From positions 5,356,957 to 5,420,956 of the forward strand of contig NZ_KB910518.1 of assembly GCF_000374185.1 (NCBI RefSeq): 64,000 nucleotides of DNA, written 5' to 3'. Under the pieces are notes generated by a model. It did no database searches. It was not told where the DNA came from and saw only the letters and a list, made by a program, of their open reading frames with translations. A program made the translations under genes and the position numbers. The DNA is from Paenibacillus sp. HW567 (lineage in GTDB: Bacteria; Bacillota; Bacilli; Paenibacillales; Paenibacillaceae). This document shows positions 15,876 through 25,074 of this stretch, in pieces. The stretch's first letter is position 1. Each line of letters begins with the position of its first letter.

Positions 15876-17414
15876 CTACTCCCACTCAATTGTAGCAGGC
15901 GGTTTCGAAGTAACGTCGTAGACGATGCGGTTAACGTTGTCCACTTCGTTGACGATGCGGACGGAGATTTTCTCCAGCACATCCCAAGGGATACGGGCCC
16001 AGTCGGCGGTCATGCCGTCGATGGAGGTTACGGCGCGGATACCTACGGTGTAGGAATACGTACGTTCGTCACCCATAACGCCCACACTCTTCATGTTCGG
16101 CAGGGCAGTGAAGTATTGCCAGATCTCGCGGTCGAGACCCGCTTTGGCGATTTCCTCGCGCAGGATATAGTCTGAATCACGCACAATGGCCAGCTTCTCC
16201 TCAGTAACCTCACCAAGTACACGAATGGCAAGTCCCGGACCCGGGAAAGGCTGACGCCAGACGATGGCATGCGGCATGCCCAGCTCTTCGCCGAGCTTGC
16301 GGACCTCATCCTTGAACAACGTGTTCAAAGGCTCGATCAGGCTGAACTTCATATCCTCCGGCAGTCCGCCGACATTGTGGTGCGATTTGATCGTTTGTGC
16401 AGTTGCCGTGCCGCTCTCAACGATGTCGGTATACAGTGTGCCTTGAGCCAGGAAAGAAAAATCGCCCAGCTTGGCTGACTCTTCGTCGAAGCAGTAGATG
16501 AACTCATTGCCAATGATTTTGCGCTTCTGCTCGGGGTCGGATACACCCGCCAGCTTGTCCAGGAAACGGGCGCGCGCATCAATTTTTACCACATGAATAT
16601 CGAATTTGCCTACGAAGGTCTCCATTACACTCTCGGCTTCACCTTTGCGCAGCAAGCCATGATCAATAAACATACAGGTCAACTGGTCGCCGATGGCCCG
16701 GTGAATCAGCATCGCCACGACAGAGGAGTCTACGCCGCCGCTGAGTGCGCACAGCACTTTTTTGTCTCCGACTTTATCACGAATATCCTTAATGGCATCC
16801 TCGATAAACGATTCCATGGTCCATTTGCCCTCGCAGCCGCAAACCTCGTACAGAAAGTTCGAGATTATCTCGTTGCCTTTCACAGAGTGGCGTACCTCGG
16901 GATGGAATTGCACAGCGAAAAATTTGCGGTCCGCATGGCTCATTGCCGCAATTGGAGCACTCGCAGTACCGGCATCCAGCTTGAATCCGGCAGGAAGCTC
17001 CACTACATGGTCGCCGTGGCTCATCCATACACTCTGGCTGCTCTCAAGTCCGGCTGCAAGCACAGCACCCTGCTCAAAATCAACATTAGCCTTGCCGTAT
17101 TCCCGTTTATCCGCACGTTCAACCTTCCCGCCCTGCTGATGGGCCATGAGCTGCATGCCATAGCAGATACCGAAAATCGGCAGCCCCAAATTATAAATAG
17201 CCGGGTCTACATGTGGTGCATCCTCGGCGTAAACGCTGCTTGGTCCTCCAGAGAAAACAATCCCCTTTGGCGAAAGTGCCTTGATTTTCTCAATTGGCGT
17301 ATTGTACGGCAGAAGCTCGCTGTAAACCCCCAGATCCCGAATTCTGCGCGCGATAAGCTGGTTGTATTGTCCCCCGAAATCGAGAACGACGATAATTTCA
17401 TTTGGCTTGTTCAT
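15876..17414 (-). CDS. guaA: GMP synthase (glutamine-hydrolysing)
   Basis: 512 residues, usual length. It converts XMP to GMP with ATP and glutamine. Class I amidotransferase domain (1-~190) with nucleophile C84 in FGICYGMQ and His/Glu in FHPEV; ATP pyrophosphatase domain with the P-loop LSGGVDSSV near 228; C-terminal dimerisation domain ending PPATIEWE. Start is ATG at 17414 (MNKPNEIIVVLDFGG) behind GGGAGG; an in-frame extension upstream overlaps the promoter and is rejected. The promoter at 17442-17471 leaves a leader of about 20 nt, so no riboswitch or PurR box is present. Confidence 0.98.
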   Translation of the reverse strand: MNKPNEIIVVLDFGGQYNQLIARRIRDLGVYSELLPYNTPIEKIKALSPKGIVFSGGPSSVYAEDAPHVDPAIYNLGLPIFGICYGMQLMAHQQGGKVERADKREYGKANVDFEQGAVLAAGLESSQSVWMSHGDHVVELPAGFKLDAGTASAPIAAMSHADRKFFAVQFHPEVRHSVKGNEIISNFLYEVCGCEGKWTMESFIEDAIKDIRDKVGDKKVLCALSGGVDSSVVAMLIHRAIGDQLTCMFIDHGLLRKGEAESVMETFVGKFDIHVVKIDARARFLDKLAGVSDPEQKRKIIGNEFIYCFDEESAKLGDFSFLAQGTLYTDIVESGTATAQTIKSHHNVGGLPEDMKFSLIEPLNTLFKDEVRKLGEELGMPHAIVWRQPFPGPGLAIRVLGEVTEEKLAIVRDSDYILREEIAKAGLDREIWQYFTALPNMKSVGVMGDERTYSYTVGIRAVTSIDGMTADWARIPWDVLEKISVRIVNEVDNVNRIVYDVTSKPPATIEWE

Positions 17415-17748
17415 TACGTGCCTCCCTTGATTATTGGATTCATTATACTCATGGTTAATTCTTACCGTCAAGGAAAGGAGGGCAGTTGGAGGAGATGCTT
17501 TTGTCCTTGCCGGGCGGGGGATGGGACGATTTCAAGAGGGGCGAAAAAGAGGGTCACCAGCTTTTGGAACTGTATGCGTTTTGAATATGAGGACGCAGTC
17601 TTTTTTCTATTGGAAAAGTTAAGGAGATGATGCTTAACTCAGCGGAATACTGGTGGATTATCACACTTTGCTGAAGGAGCTGCCATGCTCCATATAGTCT
17701 TTGAACAGCAGGGCATTCCCCGCATATGGCGGCGAACCCCCTTGCTGA
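17415..17748. other. 334-bp intergenic region
   Basis: Holds the guaA promoter. The remainder (about 17475-17748) shows no convincing gene, but just after the TgpA-like stop the reverse strand reads NALLFKDYMEHGSSFSKV-stop in another frame (17685-17735), which could be a displaced C terminus of that gene. Confidence 0.55.
17442..17471 (-). promoter_or_regulatory. guaA promoter
   Basis: Reverse strand -35 TTGACG (17466-17471), 18-bp spacer, -10 TATAAT (17442-17447). Confidence 0.8.
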
Positions 17749-20061
17749 TTAACTTAAGCGAAAAGCAATGGTCAGGCAGGTGCTGACGAAGGACGCCGGG
17801 CGGGATGGCCCGTACACGGCGGGTGCGGCGGGGCTGCTGTACGCCAGGGCTTCCCACTGGCGTACGAACTGCCGGACCGCGGTGCGCAGCCCCGCGTCCT
17901 CAATCGCCAGGGAGGCTGCGTACTCCCTGGCTGTCACGCCGGGCGGCGGCGGGCCGTACCGCGCCGCCAGCCCGCGCCAAGCCAGAGCGGCTGCGCGCAG
18001 TTGCCGCTCGCGGCTCACGCTGCCGGTGCGGCGCACCGCCGGCAGCAGAGCCAGGCAGCGCCGCCAGCGCCAGGCGGCGGCAAGCCCCAGCGCCGCGGCC
18101 GCAGCCGGCGCTGGCAAGTGCCCGCCCGCCTGCGGCAGGGCGGGCAGAACGTCCGCGCGCTGCGCAGCGGCGGACACGGGGGGCGCCGCCGGGCCTGCGG
18201 CAGCGGCGGGAGCGGCGGCGGGCGTGGGGTCGAAGGGGACCCAGCCCGCGCCGGGAAAGTAAACCTCCACCCAGGCGTGGGCGTCGCCCTGGGTGACATT
18301 ATAGCGCTGCGGCAGGGGATCGGCCGCCAGCGTTCCCGGCCCGTAGCCCTGGACGTAACGGGCCGGAATGCCCGCGCTTCGCAGCAGCACGGTCATTGAG
18401 GTGGCAAAATGCACGCAGTAGCCCTGCTTCGTTGTGAATAAGAAGTCATCCACAAAATCCGCACCGGACGGCGGCACCCGTGTCTTCAAGGTGTAGGTGT
18501 AGCCGCGCTGCAGATAATCCCGTACAGCGGTAACGGCATCATAGCGGTTGCCCGCAGAAGCTGTGAGCTTAGCGGCCAGGCCGGTTACTCTTACAGGCAG
18601 CAGTGCAGGCAACTGCAAATACAGGCTCTTGACTGCGGAGGGATCATCGCCTGATGCCTTGCGCAGACTAGCCGGATCACTCTCCGGCACAAGAGAGTCA
18701 ACGGTATATTCCGCCACTTTGGCGGAGCTGGCGGTCTCCGGGAGCCGGAAGCTGTTCATCGCTGCATTGGTCAGCACGTAGCCAAGGCGGCTCCCGTCTG
18801 TGAGCTTAATGGATTCCACATCAGTCACGGTTCCCGCACTGAAAAGCGGCTGGCTGCCGGAAGATGGAGCAGCCAATTGAATTCTTTGAACCACCCTGCG
18901 GCCTTCCCCGGCACCAGACTCAATCAAATCCTGACCGGAAACAGGCAGGCCGGTCAGACTAAACGGCATAAGCTCCTCACTCTCCCTGATCCAGCGGCGT
19001 CCGTCATAATAGGCAAGGCTCTCCCCCCGCCAGTAGGACGGCTGATTGGTGAAGACACTAAAAACAGCCTCCGTGCTGGGAGACAGCGGAGCGCCAAGCT
19101 CAGTGTCTCCTGAACCGTAGCCGGATCTGCCGGCCTGAAGCTGGAGCTCCTCAGAGGACTTCGACAGCTCTCCTGCGGCCCAGACCTGGATTGTGTCGTA
19201 AACCGGCTGCAGCGTGATTGGAACTCCCGGCCGCGAGCCTTGCAACTGGCTGCCAGCCCAGGCGGCTCCCGCTATAATGAATGCAGCGGCCAGCGCAGAA
19301 CCTCCCCAGCGGCCATACGGGAGAGAAGCAGCACCGGTTCGCTCCTTCAGGTACAGCAGCCGGCTCATGGCTTGCATCCATAGAATCAGCCCTGCGGAGA
19401 TAACCACATCAACGGTTGTATTTACAGCGAAGCCCATATCCAGCACCAGAAGATAGACCAGTGTTACAAGAGTAAACAACGCCGTGCTGCCTCTGTACAG
19501 CGCAAGCTGCTGCACAGAAGTAACCAGCAGTCCCCAACCGAGTACAAGGATCAGCAGTCTGCTGTCACCACTCAAGGAGGATAGCCGGCCTGACAAGAGC
19601 AGAGCGGCATCCTCCGGGATTTGGGCAATGTACACTCCAAGCCACCCTATGCCTTCATTGGCGACGCATATATAGAGCCAGGTCAGAGCAATCAGCAGGA
19701 ACTGTCCGGCAAGCTGAAGAGCACCCGGAAGCCGGCAGCTCCCCCACAGCAGCAGCGCTGCCGCGGAGAGCATCAGAATTTCCAGCAGATGGGCCGTATC
19801 CGCCACTTTGGCAGACCTGTGCAGCGGGAGCAGCCATTCTGCGAACAGGCCGAAAATGGCCAAAGAGAACAGCAAACGATAGTGCAGGGGGATACTGCCC
19901 CTGATATCGTCATGGCTGTCCTCTGTGCCGCTCGCCTTTTTCCCTGCTGTGAATTGCCCTTCCTGCCCGTTCTTATATTCCTCACGCTCCGGTAATTGAA
20001 TCAGGTATCCTTCCGTTTCCGGCAGAACTCTACCGCGGCGTTGATTTCTCAGAACATTCAC
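17749..20061 (-). CDS. TgpA-like membrane transglutaminase with DUF4129 C terminus
   Basis: 770 residues. Five or six N-terminal membrane helices (~40-215, DUF3488 region), an outside transglutaminase domain with C in TKQGYCVHFATSM, H in GDAHAWVEVYF and D in WVPFDPTP, an Ala/Pro-rich stretch, a further helix and a DUF4129-like cytoplasmic tail (REYAASLAIEDAGLR). These proteins pair with DUF58 proteins in membrane/wall complexes of unclear chemistry. Start taken as GUG at 20061 behind AAGGGGG, overlapping the DUF58 gene; an ATG at 20100 is possible. Bases ~17900-18250 reach about 80% GC, far above neighbours. The last ~30 residues look poorly conserved, see the frameshift note. Confidence 0.85.
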   Translation of the reverse strand: MNVLRNQRRGRVLPETEGYLIQLPEREEYKNGQEGQFTAGKKASGTEDSHDDIRGSIPLHYRLLFSLAIFGLFAEWLLPLHRSAKVADTAHLLEILMLSAAALLLWGSCRLPGALQLAGQFLLIALTWLYICVANEGIGWLGVYIAQIPEDAALLLSGRLSSLSGDSRLLILVLGWGLLVTSVQQLALYRGSTALFTLVTLVYLLVLDMGFAVNTTVDVVISAGLILWMQAMSRLLYLKERTGAASLPYGRWGGSALAAAFIIAGAAWAGSQLQGSRPGVPITLQPVYDTIQVWAAGELSKSSEELQLQAGRSGYGSGDTELGAPLSPSTEAVFSVFTNQPSYWRGESLAYYDGRRWIRESEELMPFSLTGLPVSGQDLIESGAGEGRRVVQRIQLAAPSSGSQPLFSAGTVTDVESIKLTDGSRLGYVLTNAAMNSFRLPETASSAKVAEYTVDSLVPESDPASLRKASGDDPSAVKSLYLQLPALLPVRVTGLAAKLTASAGNRYDAVTAVRDYLQRGYTYTLKTRVPPSGADFVDDFLFTTKQGYCVHFATSMTVLLRSAGIPARYVQGYGPGTLAADPLPQRYNVTQGDAHAWVEVYFPGAGWVPFDPTPAAAPAAAAGPAAPPVSAAAQRADVLPALPQAGGHLPAPAAAAALGLAAAWRWRRCLALLPAVRRTGSVSRERQLRAAALAWRGLAARYGPPPPGVTAREYAASLAIEDAGLRTAVRQFVRQWEALAYSSPAAPAVYGPSRPASFVSTCLTIAFRLS

Positions 20062-21376
20062 GAATATCCGCCCCCTTGTAGCCATATGCCGGAGAAACAT
20101 CGCTCAGGCAATACACCCGCGCCCCCAGTCTTGCCAGGCTGCCGCCGATTGTATCTGCTGCACGCTTTTTAGGTTCGGAGGCCGCTGGAGCGGGTCCATC
20201 CCAGACATAATACAGCTCGACCTTGACCCCCTGCACGAGGAAGCGGACAATCGTCCGGGCGGACTCTTCCGTCAGCCGGCCTGTAATGACGGCAACGGTC
20301 ATTCCCGGAATCCAGCCCCGTGAAGCGTCTTCCAGCAGCCTGCTCAGACTGCGTTCGCCGTCCGGTGCAATCTCCGTGAGCATATCCTGCACCCTGCCGG
20401 GGATTTGGCCGAGTCCCTCATGTCTGGCCATGCCTTCGGGCCATCCGCCGCTGAAGAGCTGCACATAAGAACCGGACCGCTCGGCTGACAGCATAAGACC
20501 CATAGCTGCAGAAACAGCCCGTTCGAACGCCGGAGTCCCTATGCCACGCTGGCTGCGCGGGGCCAGCGCGCCGGAAGGAATTTCATAATCCCGGGGACTG
20601 CTTGCAAGAACAATACAGGACATATGCCCTTCTTCCCGCTCCGGCACTCTGCTCTGCAGCGCCCCCTTGCGGGCGCTGCTCTTCCAGTGAATCCGGCTGA
20701 GCGGATCACCCGGGGAATACTCGCGGATATCCGCCGCCTCAGCATTGTAGTTCCGGTTACGGCGCTTAAGCATAATGTCTCCAGCGATTACGCCGCTGTC
20801 AGGCACTGCCCCGCCCAGGTACAGCGGTCTGGGCAAAACCTTGAAGCTGTCCTTGCCCTCAGGCTGACAGCCGCCTGTGAACAAGCCGGTCAGCCCTCCC
20901 CAGCTTACACTGCATCCATGAAGCGTATGAATGCCTCTGGGCACCTCATACAGCTTATATGTGAAGGCCAATGAACGCCGGAATCCCGGAAAAAGCAAGT
21001 GCTGATGCACCCCGCCGCCATAGTGGTCGGCGACAATCATCCATGGCAGCGGAATCCCTGCCGAGAAGCTGACCTGCACTTCTACGGTCAGGGTATCTCC
21101 CGCCACCGGGCGGAGAGGAGAAAGACTGCGGGTAACCTTCACCTGCCGCGGCCCCAGGAGCTGGAGCAGCAGTCCGCCCAGCATAAGAAATCCGCAGGCC
21201 GTCAAGAGGAACAGCAGCGATGCGCCTCCCCTCCAGGCATACAAGGAGGCGATAACCCCCGCCGCCAGAAGCATTCTCAGCCATTCTCCCAGGGCTGTCC
21301 GCCCGCTGGGGAGAGTCAGGCTTTTGACATTTTCGGTGTGCTCCGTTAGTGATGATGAGGACAATGGGATACCCAT
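20030..21376 (-). CDS. DUF58 domain-containing protein
   Basis: 448 residues. Two N-terminal membrane helices (~30-75), then a beta domain and the DUF58 signature REYSPGDPLSRIHWKSSARKG near 215-235, followed by a von Willebrand A-like fold. DUF58 proteins normally sit in MoxR ATPase-DUF58-transglutaminase operons. Here the transglutaminase partner overlaps its 3' end, but no MoxR ATPase is adjacent. ATG at 21376 has AAAGG too close to it; a UUG four codons later is an alternative start, and a short ORF with a good ribosome site overlaps the beginning. Confidence 0.85.
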   Translation of the reverse strand: MGIPLSSSSLTEHTENVKSLTLPSGRTALGEWLRMLLAAGVIASLYAWRGGASLLFLLTACGFLMLGGLLLQLLGPRQVKVTRSLSPLRPVAGDTLTVEVQVSFSAGIPLPWMIVADHYGGGVHQHLLFPGFRRSLAFTYKLYEVPRGIHTLHGCSVSWGGLTGLFTGGCQPEGKDSFKVLPRPLYLGGAVPDSGVIAGDIMLKRRNRNYNAEAADIREYSPGDPLSRIHWKSSARKGALQSRVPEREEGHMSCIVLASSPRDYEIPSGALAPRSQRGIGTPAFERAVSAAMGLMLSAERSGSYVQLFSGGWPEGMARHEGLGQIPGRVQDMLTEIAPDGERSLSRLLEDASRGWIPGMTVAVITGRLTEESARTIVRFLVQGVKVELYYVWDGPAPAASEPKKRAADTIGGSLARLGARVYCLSDVSPAYGYKGADIRECSEKSTPR

Positions 21377-21396
21377 CCTTTGGTCATAGACTAGCT
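21355..21396 (-). CDS. possible 13-codon leader peptide overlapping the DUF58 start
   Basis: The reverse strand has GGGGAG seven bases before an ATG that encodes MTKGWVSHCPHHH and a stop, overlapping the DUF58 start in another frame. It has a better ribosome site than DUF58 itself, so it may couple translation. It may also be chance. Confidence 0.3.
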
Positions 21397-21516
21397 CCCC
21401 TTAACCACTGCACCGTATTTAAGCGGCGGCCAGGAGCCTGTTACTGTCTATTCTTCCCACCAAAAAGGATACCCAGACATTTAGAGACCGTAAAAATTAG
21501 GGGTTGCCCGATTTCA

Positions 21517-22866
21517 TCAGAGCGCCTTGACTCTGCGTTCCTGTCCAGTCACACCGGCCGTCAGCACCGGATGTCCTACAGCCTCCAGCAGACTCCGCAG
21601 CGGCACCCACAGCGAGGAGCCGATCATTTGCACATCCGCATTCTGCTGCTTCTCCCTGCCGTCCGCAAAGGTCACAGTCAGCCGCTTATGCTCCGCATCT
21701 GCCGTTACCGTCCGGCCATTCCAGACAATTTTGCCGCTGCGGGTGGCCGTATCCCAGCTTACCAGCCCTCCCAGCCGTTCGACCGCCGCACGCAGCGGAA
21801 CCTTATATTGCTCCCCGCTGATCTGGTATTCTCCCGGCTGCAGCTTCGTTTCCAGCATCCCGACCTCCAGCGCGAGCGGCAGGCCGGGTGCAAACAGCCT
21901 GCTGTTCGGGACAATATTCGCCGCAATCCAGGCTTGCGATGGCTTGACCCGTCCAGCCCCCGCCGCTTTGGCTGAAACTCTGAACTGTACCGGCCGCACC
22001 TCTTCATTCAACACGCCGAAGGTGTAGCCTGCCGCCTTGTAACGCCCGATAATCTCCGGCAGCGCCTTGGCGCTTTGCTCATGGCCTCCTCCGTCATGAA
22101 GCAGCAGAATCACCTCGGAGGCGTTAAGATCTGCGGTTGAATCCCTTAATATATCTGCTGCAGGTACCCCCCGCCGTTTGGAATCACCGCTGTCGGCCGT
22201 CCAATCCATCACCGTATAACCCGCTTGCTTAAGCAGGTAGAAATACGTATCGTCGAAATGCCCGAACGTTCCTCCCGGGGCGCGTACAAGCTGCGGACGG
22301 ACACCTGTAATTCCCCTGACAATCTCTTCGGTTTGCTTGATTTGAGTCCAGAACTCCGTAAACCTGCTATATAAATCATGGTAATTGTGATTATAGGAAT
22401 GATTGCCGATGGCGTTGCCTTGCTCCCATATGGCATTAATCAGCTCCGGGCGGCTTTTGGCCTGCTCCCCAAGCACGAAAAAGGTCGCCTTAACCCCCTG
22501 CTGGCGCAGAATCTCCAGAACCTTTGAAGTGATACTGCTCGGGCCGTCGTCAAATGTTAAGTAGACCGTTTTATGCTTCTTCACGGCTGGAAGGGCCGAA
22601 TCCGCCGAAGACTTGGAAGCTGAAGCCGCAGTAACCTTTGCCACTGTCTGCGGATTGCGGTCCATGCTGAGCGTTGCGGAGGCTGAAGCGGGAGCTTGGG
22701 GTGATTGCACCTTCCCGACAGCCGGAGAAGCCGCGGGCAAATCTTGCTTCACAGCAGCAGGGCGATTATTCTTAGAGAGTGCAGGCATTACGAACCCTAT
22801 GACTGCCATAGCAAGCAACCCGCAGATCAGCAACCGGCGGATATATTTTTTAGAGCTACTCTTCAT
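21517..22866 (-). CDS. polysaccharide deacetylase with copper-amine-oxidase-like wall domain
   Basis: 449 residues. N-terminal signal anchor (~15-32), Ala/Ser/Pro linker, NodB deacetylase domain (~105-300) with metal motifs TFDDGPSS (DD) and HSYNHNYH, and VRAPGGTFG and LLLHDGG motifs. The C-terminal ~120 residues resemble the copper amine oxidase N-terminal-like (stalk) domain common on Paenibacillus wall proteins. Likely removes acetyl groups from peptidoglycan or another surface glycan. Start is ATG at 22866, seven bases after GGAGGT; six in-frame codons upstream are not used. Divergent from the DedA gene. Confidence 0.9.
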   Translation of the reverse strand: MKSSSKKYIRRLLICGLLAMAVIGFVMPALSKNNRPAAVKQDLPAASPAVGKVQSPQAPASASATLSMDRNPQTVAKVTAASASKSSADSALPAVKKHKTVYLTFDDGPSSITSKVLEILRQQGVKATFFVLGEQAKSRPELINAIWEQGNAIGNHSYNHNYHDLYSRFTEFWTQIKQTEEIVRGITGVRPQLVRAPGGTFGHFDDTYFYLLKQAGYTVMDWTADSGDSKRRGVPAADILRDSTADLNASEVILLLHDGGGHEQSAKALPEIIGRYKAAGYTFGVLNEEVRPVQFRVSAKAAGAGRVKPSQAWIAANIVPNSRLFAPGLPLALEVGMLETKLQPGEYQISGEQYKVPLRAAVERLGGLVSWDTATRSGKIVWNGRTVTADAEHKRLTVTFADGREKQQNADVQMIGSSLWVPLRSLLEAVGHPVLTAGVTGQERRVKAL

Positions 22867-22978
22867 CTTCTCTACCTCCAGCATTCTACTGGCGCTTTAC
22901 GCGCCTTATTGGTAGATTGTATGAAGACAAGCCCTGAAATAGAATTAGGCATTTAAGCCTTTGGAGAGTGATCAACAT

Positions 22979-23635
22979 ATGGAAATGCTGAAATGGATCG
23001 AGGAATTGTTCGCCAGCTATGGCTATAGTGTGCTGTTCTTCGGACTCCTGCTGGAGTTCGTCGCTCTGCCTTTTCCCGGAGAGACTACAATGGCTTTTGC
23101 GGGGTTTCTTTCCTATACCGGCAGACTTGATTTTATCCCGCTGATTGCCGTAGCCTTTGCCGGAACCACAATTGGAATGACCATCACTTATTTCGTCGGC
23201 CTCAAGGCCGGATTGCCTTTTATCCAGCGTTACGGCAAATGGTTCCTGTTCTCCCCGGCCAAATTGGAAAAAACACAGCGCTGGTTCGAGCGGTACGGAA
23301 GCATTCTTGTTTCCATCGGCTACTTCATTCCGGGCGTCCGCCATTTTACCGGTTACTTCTCAGGCATCATCGCCCTGCCGTTTCGCAAGTTTGCTATGTA
23401 TGCCTACAGCGGCGCTATGCTCTGGGTAGTGCTCTTCCTTGGCATTGGAAAAGTATTCGGTCCGCAGTGGATGGGCATCTTCCACCTGTTTGAGCTGTAC
23501 GCCCTCTGGATCATCTCAGGCCTCGCAGCCATCGCCGCATTGGTCCTTCTGTACCGTTACCGTCATCCCATCCGCTCCCGGCTGCTCCGGCGCAAAGCAG
23601 GCCTGAAGGCTAAAGTGAAAGAAACTACCAAGTAA
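22979..23635 (+). CDS. DedA family membrane protein
   Basis: 218 residues, about five membrane segments. Family motifs: LEFVALPFPGETTMAFAGFL near 25-45, GTTIGMTITYFVG, and the Arg-containing FIPGVRHFTGYFSGI. DedA/VTT proteins include lipid scramblases that recycle undecaprenyl phosphate (UptA/PopT) or phospholipids, and affect envelope and proton balance. ATG at 22979 is chosen, 12 bases after GGAG; a UUG at 22961 lies inside that ribosome site. Lys/Arg-rich C terminus is cytoplasmic. Confidence 0.88.
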   Translation: MEMLKWIEELFASYGYSVLFFGLLLEFVALPFPGETTMAFAGFLSYTGRLDFIPLIAVAFAGTTIGMTITYFVGLKAGLPFIQRYGKWFLFSPAKLEKTQRWFERYGSILVSIGYFIPGVRHFTGYFSGIIALPFRKFAMYAYSGAMLWVVLFLGIGKVFGPQWMGIFHLFELYALWIISGLAAIAALVLLYRYRHPIRSRLLRRKAGLKAKVKETTK

Positions 23636-23663
23636 ATCTGCAGCTATCCAAAATATCACCGGA

Positions 23664-24926
23664 CTACAGGCGCGGCACCTTTCTCCATTTGCTGCGCAGC
23701 AGGACATATCCGCCCAACAGCAGGGCCACCCCGGCGAAGCCGACACCGCCTGCGAAACCCAGTGTTCTGGGTTCCACCAAGTCAAGCAGCCAGCCAGCGC
23801 TGAACATGGATACGCCAAGCAGTGAACCGCTCACCGCCGACAGTATTCCAAACATGACCGGCTGCTGCTCAGGCGGTGTCTCCCGCATCACAAGCGTGTC
23901 CAGGCAGGCATTGCCGATCCCCCCGCATAACGACAGCAGAATATAGAGTACAAAAGCCACCGCAAAATGCCTGCTGGCACTGATACTCATAAGTATAATC
24001 CCTTCACACAGCAATCCGGCCAGCGCTGCCGCAAGAAGTCTCCGCTTCACCAGCCGTCCGGCAAAAAAGCTGAGGCTAAGCCCAATGCCGAGTGCGGCAT
24101 AGAAGGCCCCCACCCCGATATCTCCGGCATGAAACACCTGAACGGCGTACACACTGATCAGCACATTGTCCCAGCCATTGAGGATCGGCAGCAGCAGTTC
24201 AGAGGCAACAACGATCTGGAGCATCAGACTTCCGCCCACCAGAAGCTTAAGCGTCTGCCAGCGACCTTGCTCTTTGCTCTTTAATCCTGTCTCTTCGTCA
24301 GCCACAGATACGTCTTGTTCTACTCTGCTATCTACTACGGTCTCAGGAAAATGAATGCCCCAGATCAGCAGAGCCGCCCCCAGGAAAGACACTGCGTTCA
24401 TAATAAAGGCCATGTCCGGCCCCCACCACAGCGATACAACTCCCCCGGTAAAAGCCCCAAGTATAAGCACACAGCCGGTCATCAACTGCTCCAGACTGTT
24501 AATTTTGAGCAGAGAATCAGGACCAGCCAGCAGTGGAATGGCAGATTTACGCACCGGACTATAAATAGCCTCACCCGCCGCCATAATAAAGCTCCCCGCA
24601 TACAGCAGCCATAATCTGTTCTCTCCATTCACCCAAAGAAAGGACAGGGCCACCGGTATACGCAGCAGATCGACGGCCATCATAATGGCTTTGCGCGGAA
24701 GCCTGCTTGCCAGCAATCCGCCCAGCGGGGCCATGAACAGATATGGAATCACTCTTACACCCAGCGAGATTCCGACCGCCATCCCCGATCCGGTTACCTC
24801 CAGCACCAGTGCCAGAATGGCAATACCGCTGAAACGGTCACCCATCCCATTGATTATTCCCGCCGCGAACAGCCTTGAATATCCCTTATAATTTTGTCCA
24901 GCCCTTGCAAGTGATCTTTTGTTCAC
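23664..24926 (-). CDS. MFS transporter
   Basis: 420 residues, about 12 membrane helices, with the MFS loop pattern APLGGLLASRLPRK near residue 75 and a cytoplasmic loop near 190-215. It resembles the MFS_3 (enterobactin exporter/macrolide efflux) group; the substrate is unknown. Start is GUG at 24926, nine bases after GAGG; a UUG seven codons earlier is less likely. Its promoter contains an 18-bp palindrome and it is divergent from a WYL-domain regulator, which probably controls it. Confidence 0.85.
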   Translation of the reverse strand: MNKRSLARAGQNYKGYSRLFAAGIINGMGDRFSGIAILALVLEVTGSGMAVGISLGVRVIPYLFMAPLGGLLASRLPRKAIMMAVDLLRIPVALSFLWVNGENRLWLLYAGSFIMAAGEAIYSPVRKSAIPLLAGPDSLLKINSLEQLMTGCVLILGAFTGGVVSLWWGPDMAFIMNAVSFLGAALLIWGIHFPETVVDSRVEQDVSVADEETGLKSKEQGRWQTLKLLVGGSLMLQIVVASELLLPILNGWDNVLISVYAVQVFHAGDIGVGAFYAALGIGLSLSFFAGRLVKRRLLAAALAGLLCEGIILMSISASRHFAVAFVLYILLSLCGGIGNACLDTLVMRETPPEQQPVMFGILSAVSGSLLGVSMFSAGWLLDLVEPRTLGFAGGVGFAGVALLLGGYVLLRSKWRKVPRL

Positions 24927-24954
24927 AGCATTAATCCTCACATTCAATTTAATA

Positions 24955-24983
24955 ATTATCTAATTAGATAATAATCAAATCAA
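24955..24983 (-). promoter_or_regulatory. MFS promoter with 18-bp palindromic operator
   Basis: Reverse strand -35 TTGATT (24978-24983), 17-bp spacer, -10 GATAAT (24955-24960). The perfect palindrome ATTATCTAATTAGATAAT (24955-24972) covers the -10 and most of the spacer, a typical repressor position. Confidence 0.65.
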
Positions 24984-25008
24984 CGATAGATCGCAAGACT
25001 TTATTTTT

Positions 25009-25036
25009 TTGACTCCACGTGCAATATTAGGATAAT
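25009..25036 (+). promoter_or_regulatory. promoter of the WYL regulator gene
   Basis: -35 TTGACT (25009-25014), 16-bp spacer, -10 GATAAT (25031-25036). About 40 bases before the UUG start. Confidence 0.65.
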
Positions 25037-25074
25037 GGATTAGTGTAATATTCCCGGGAAAGAAGGAAGCCACT

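Noticed and set aside
17805..18399. Several long forward-strand open frames inside the TgpA-like gene.
   Set aside because: They lie in ~80% GC DNA where stop codons are rare, and oppose a gene with clear domains.
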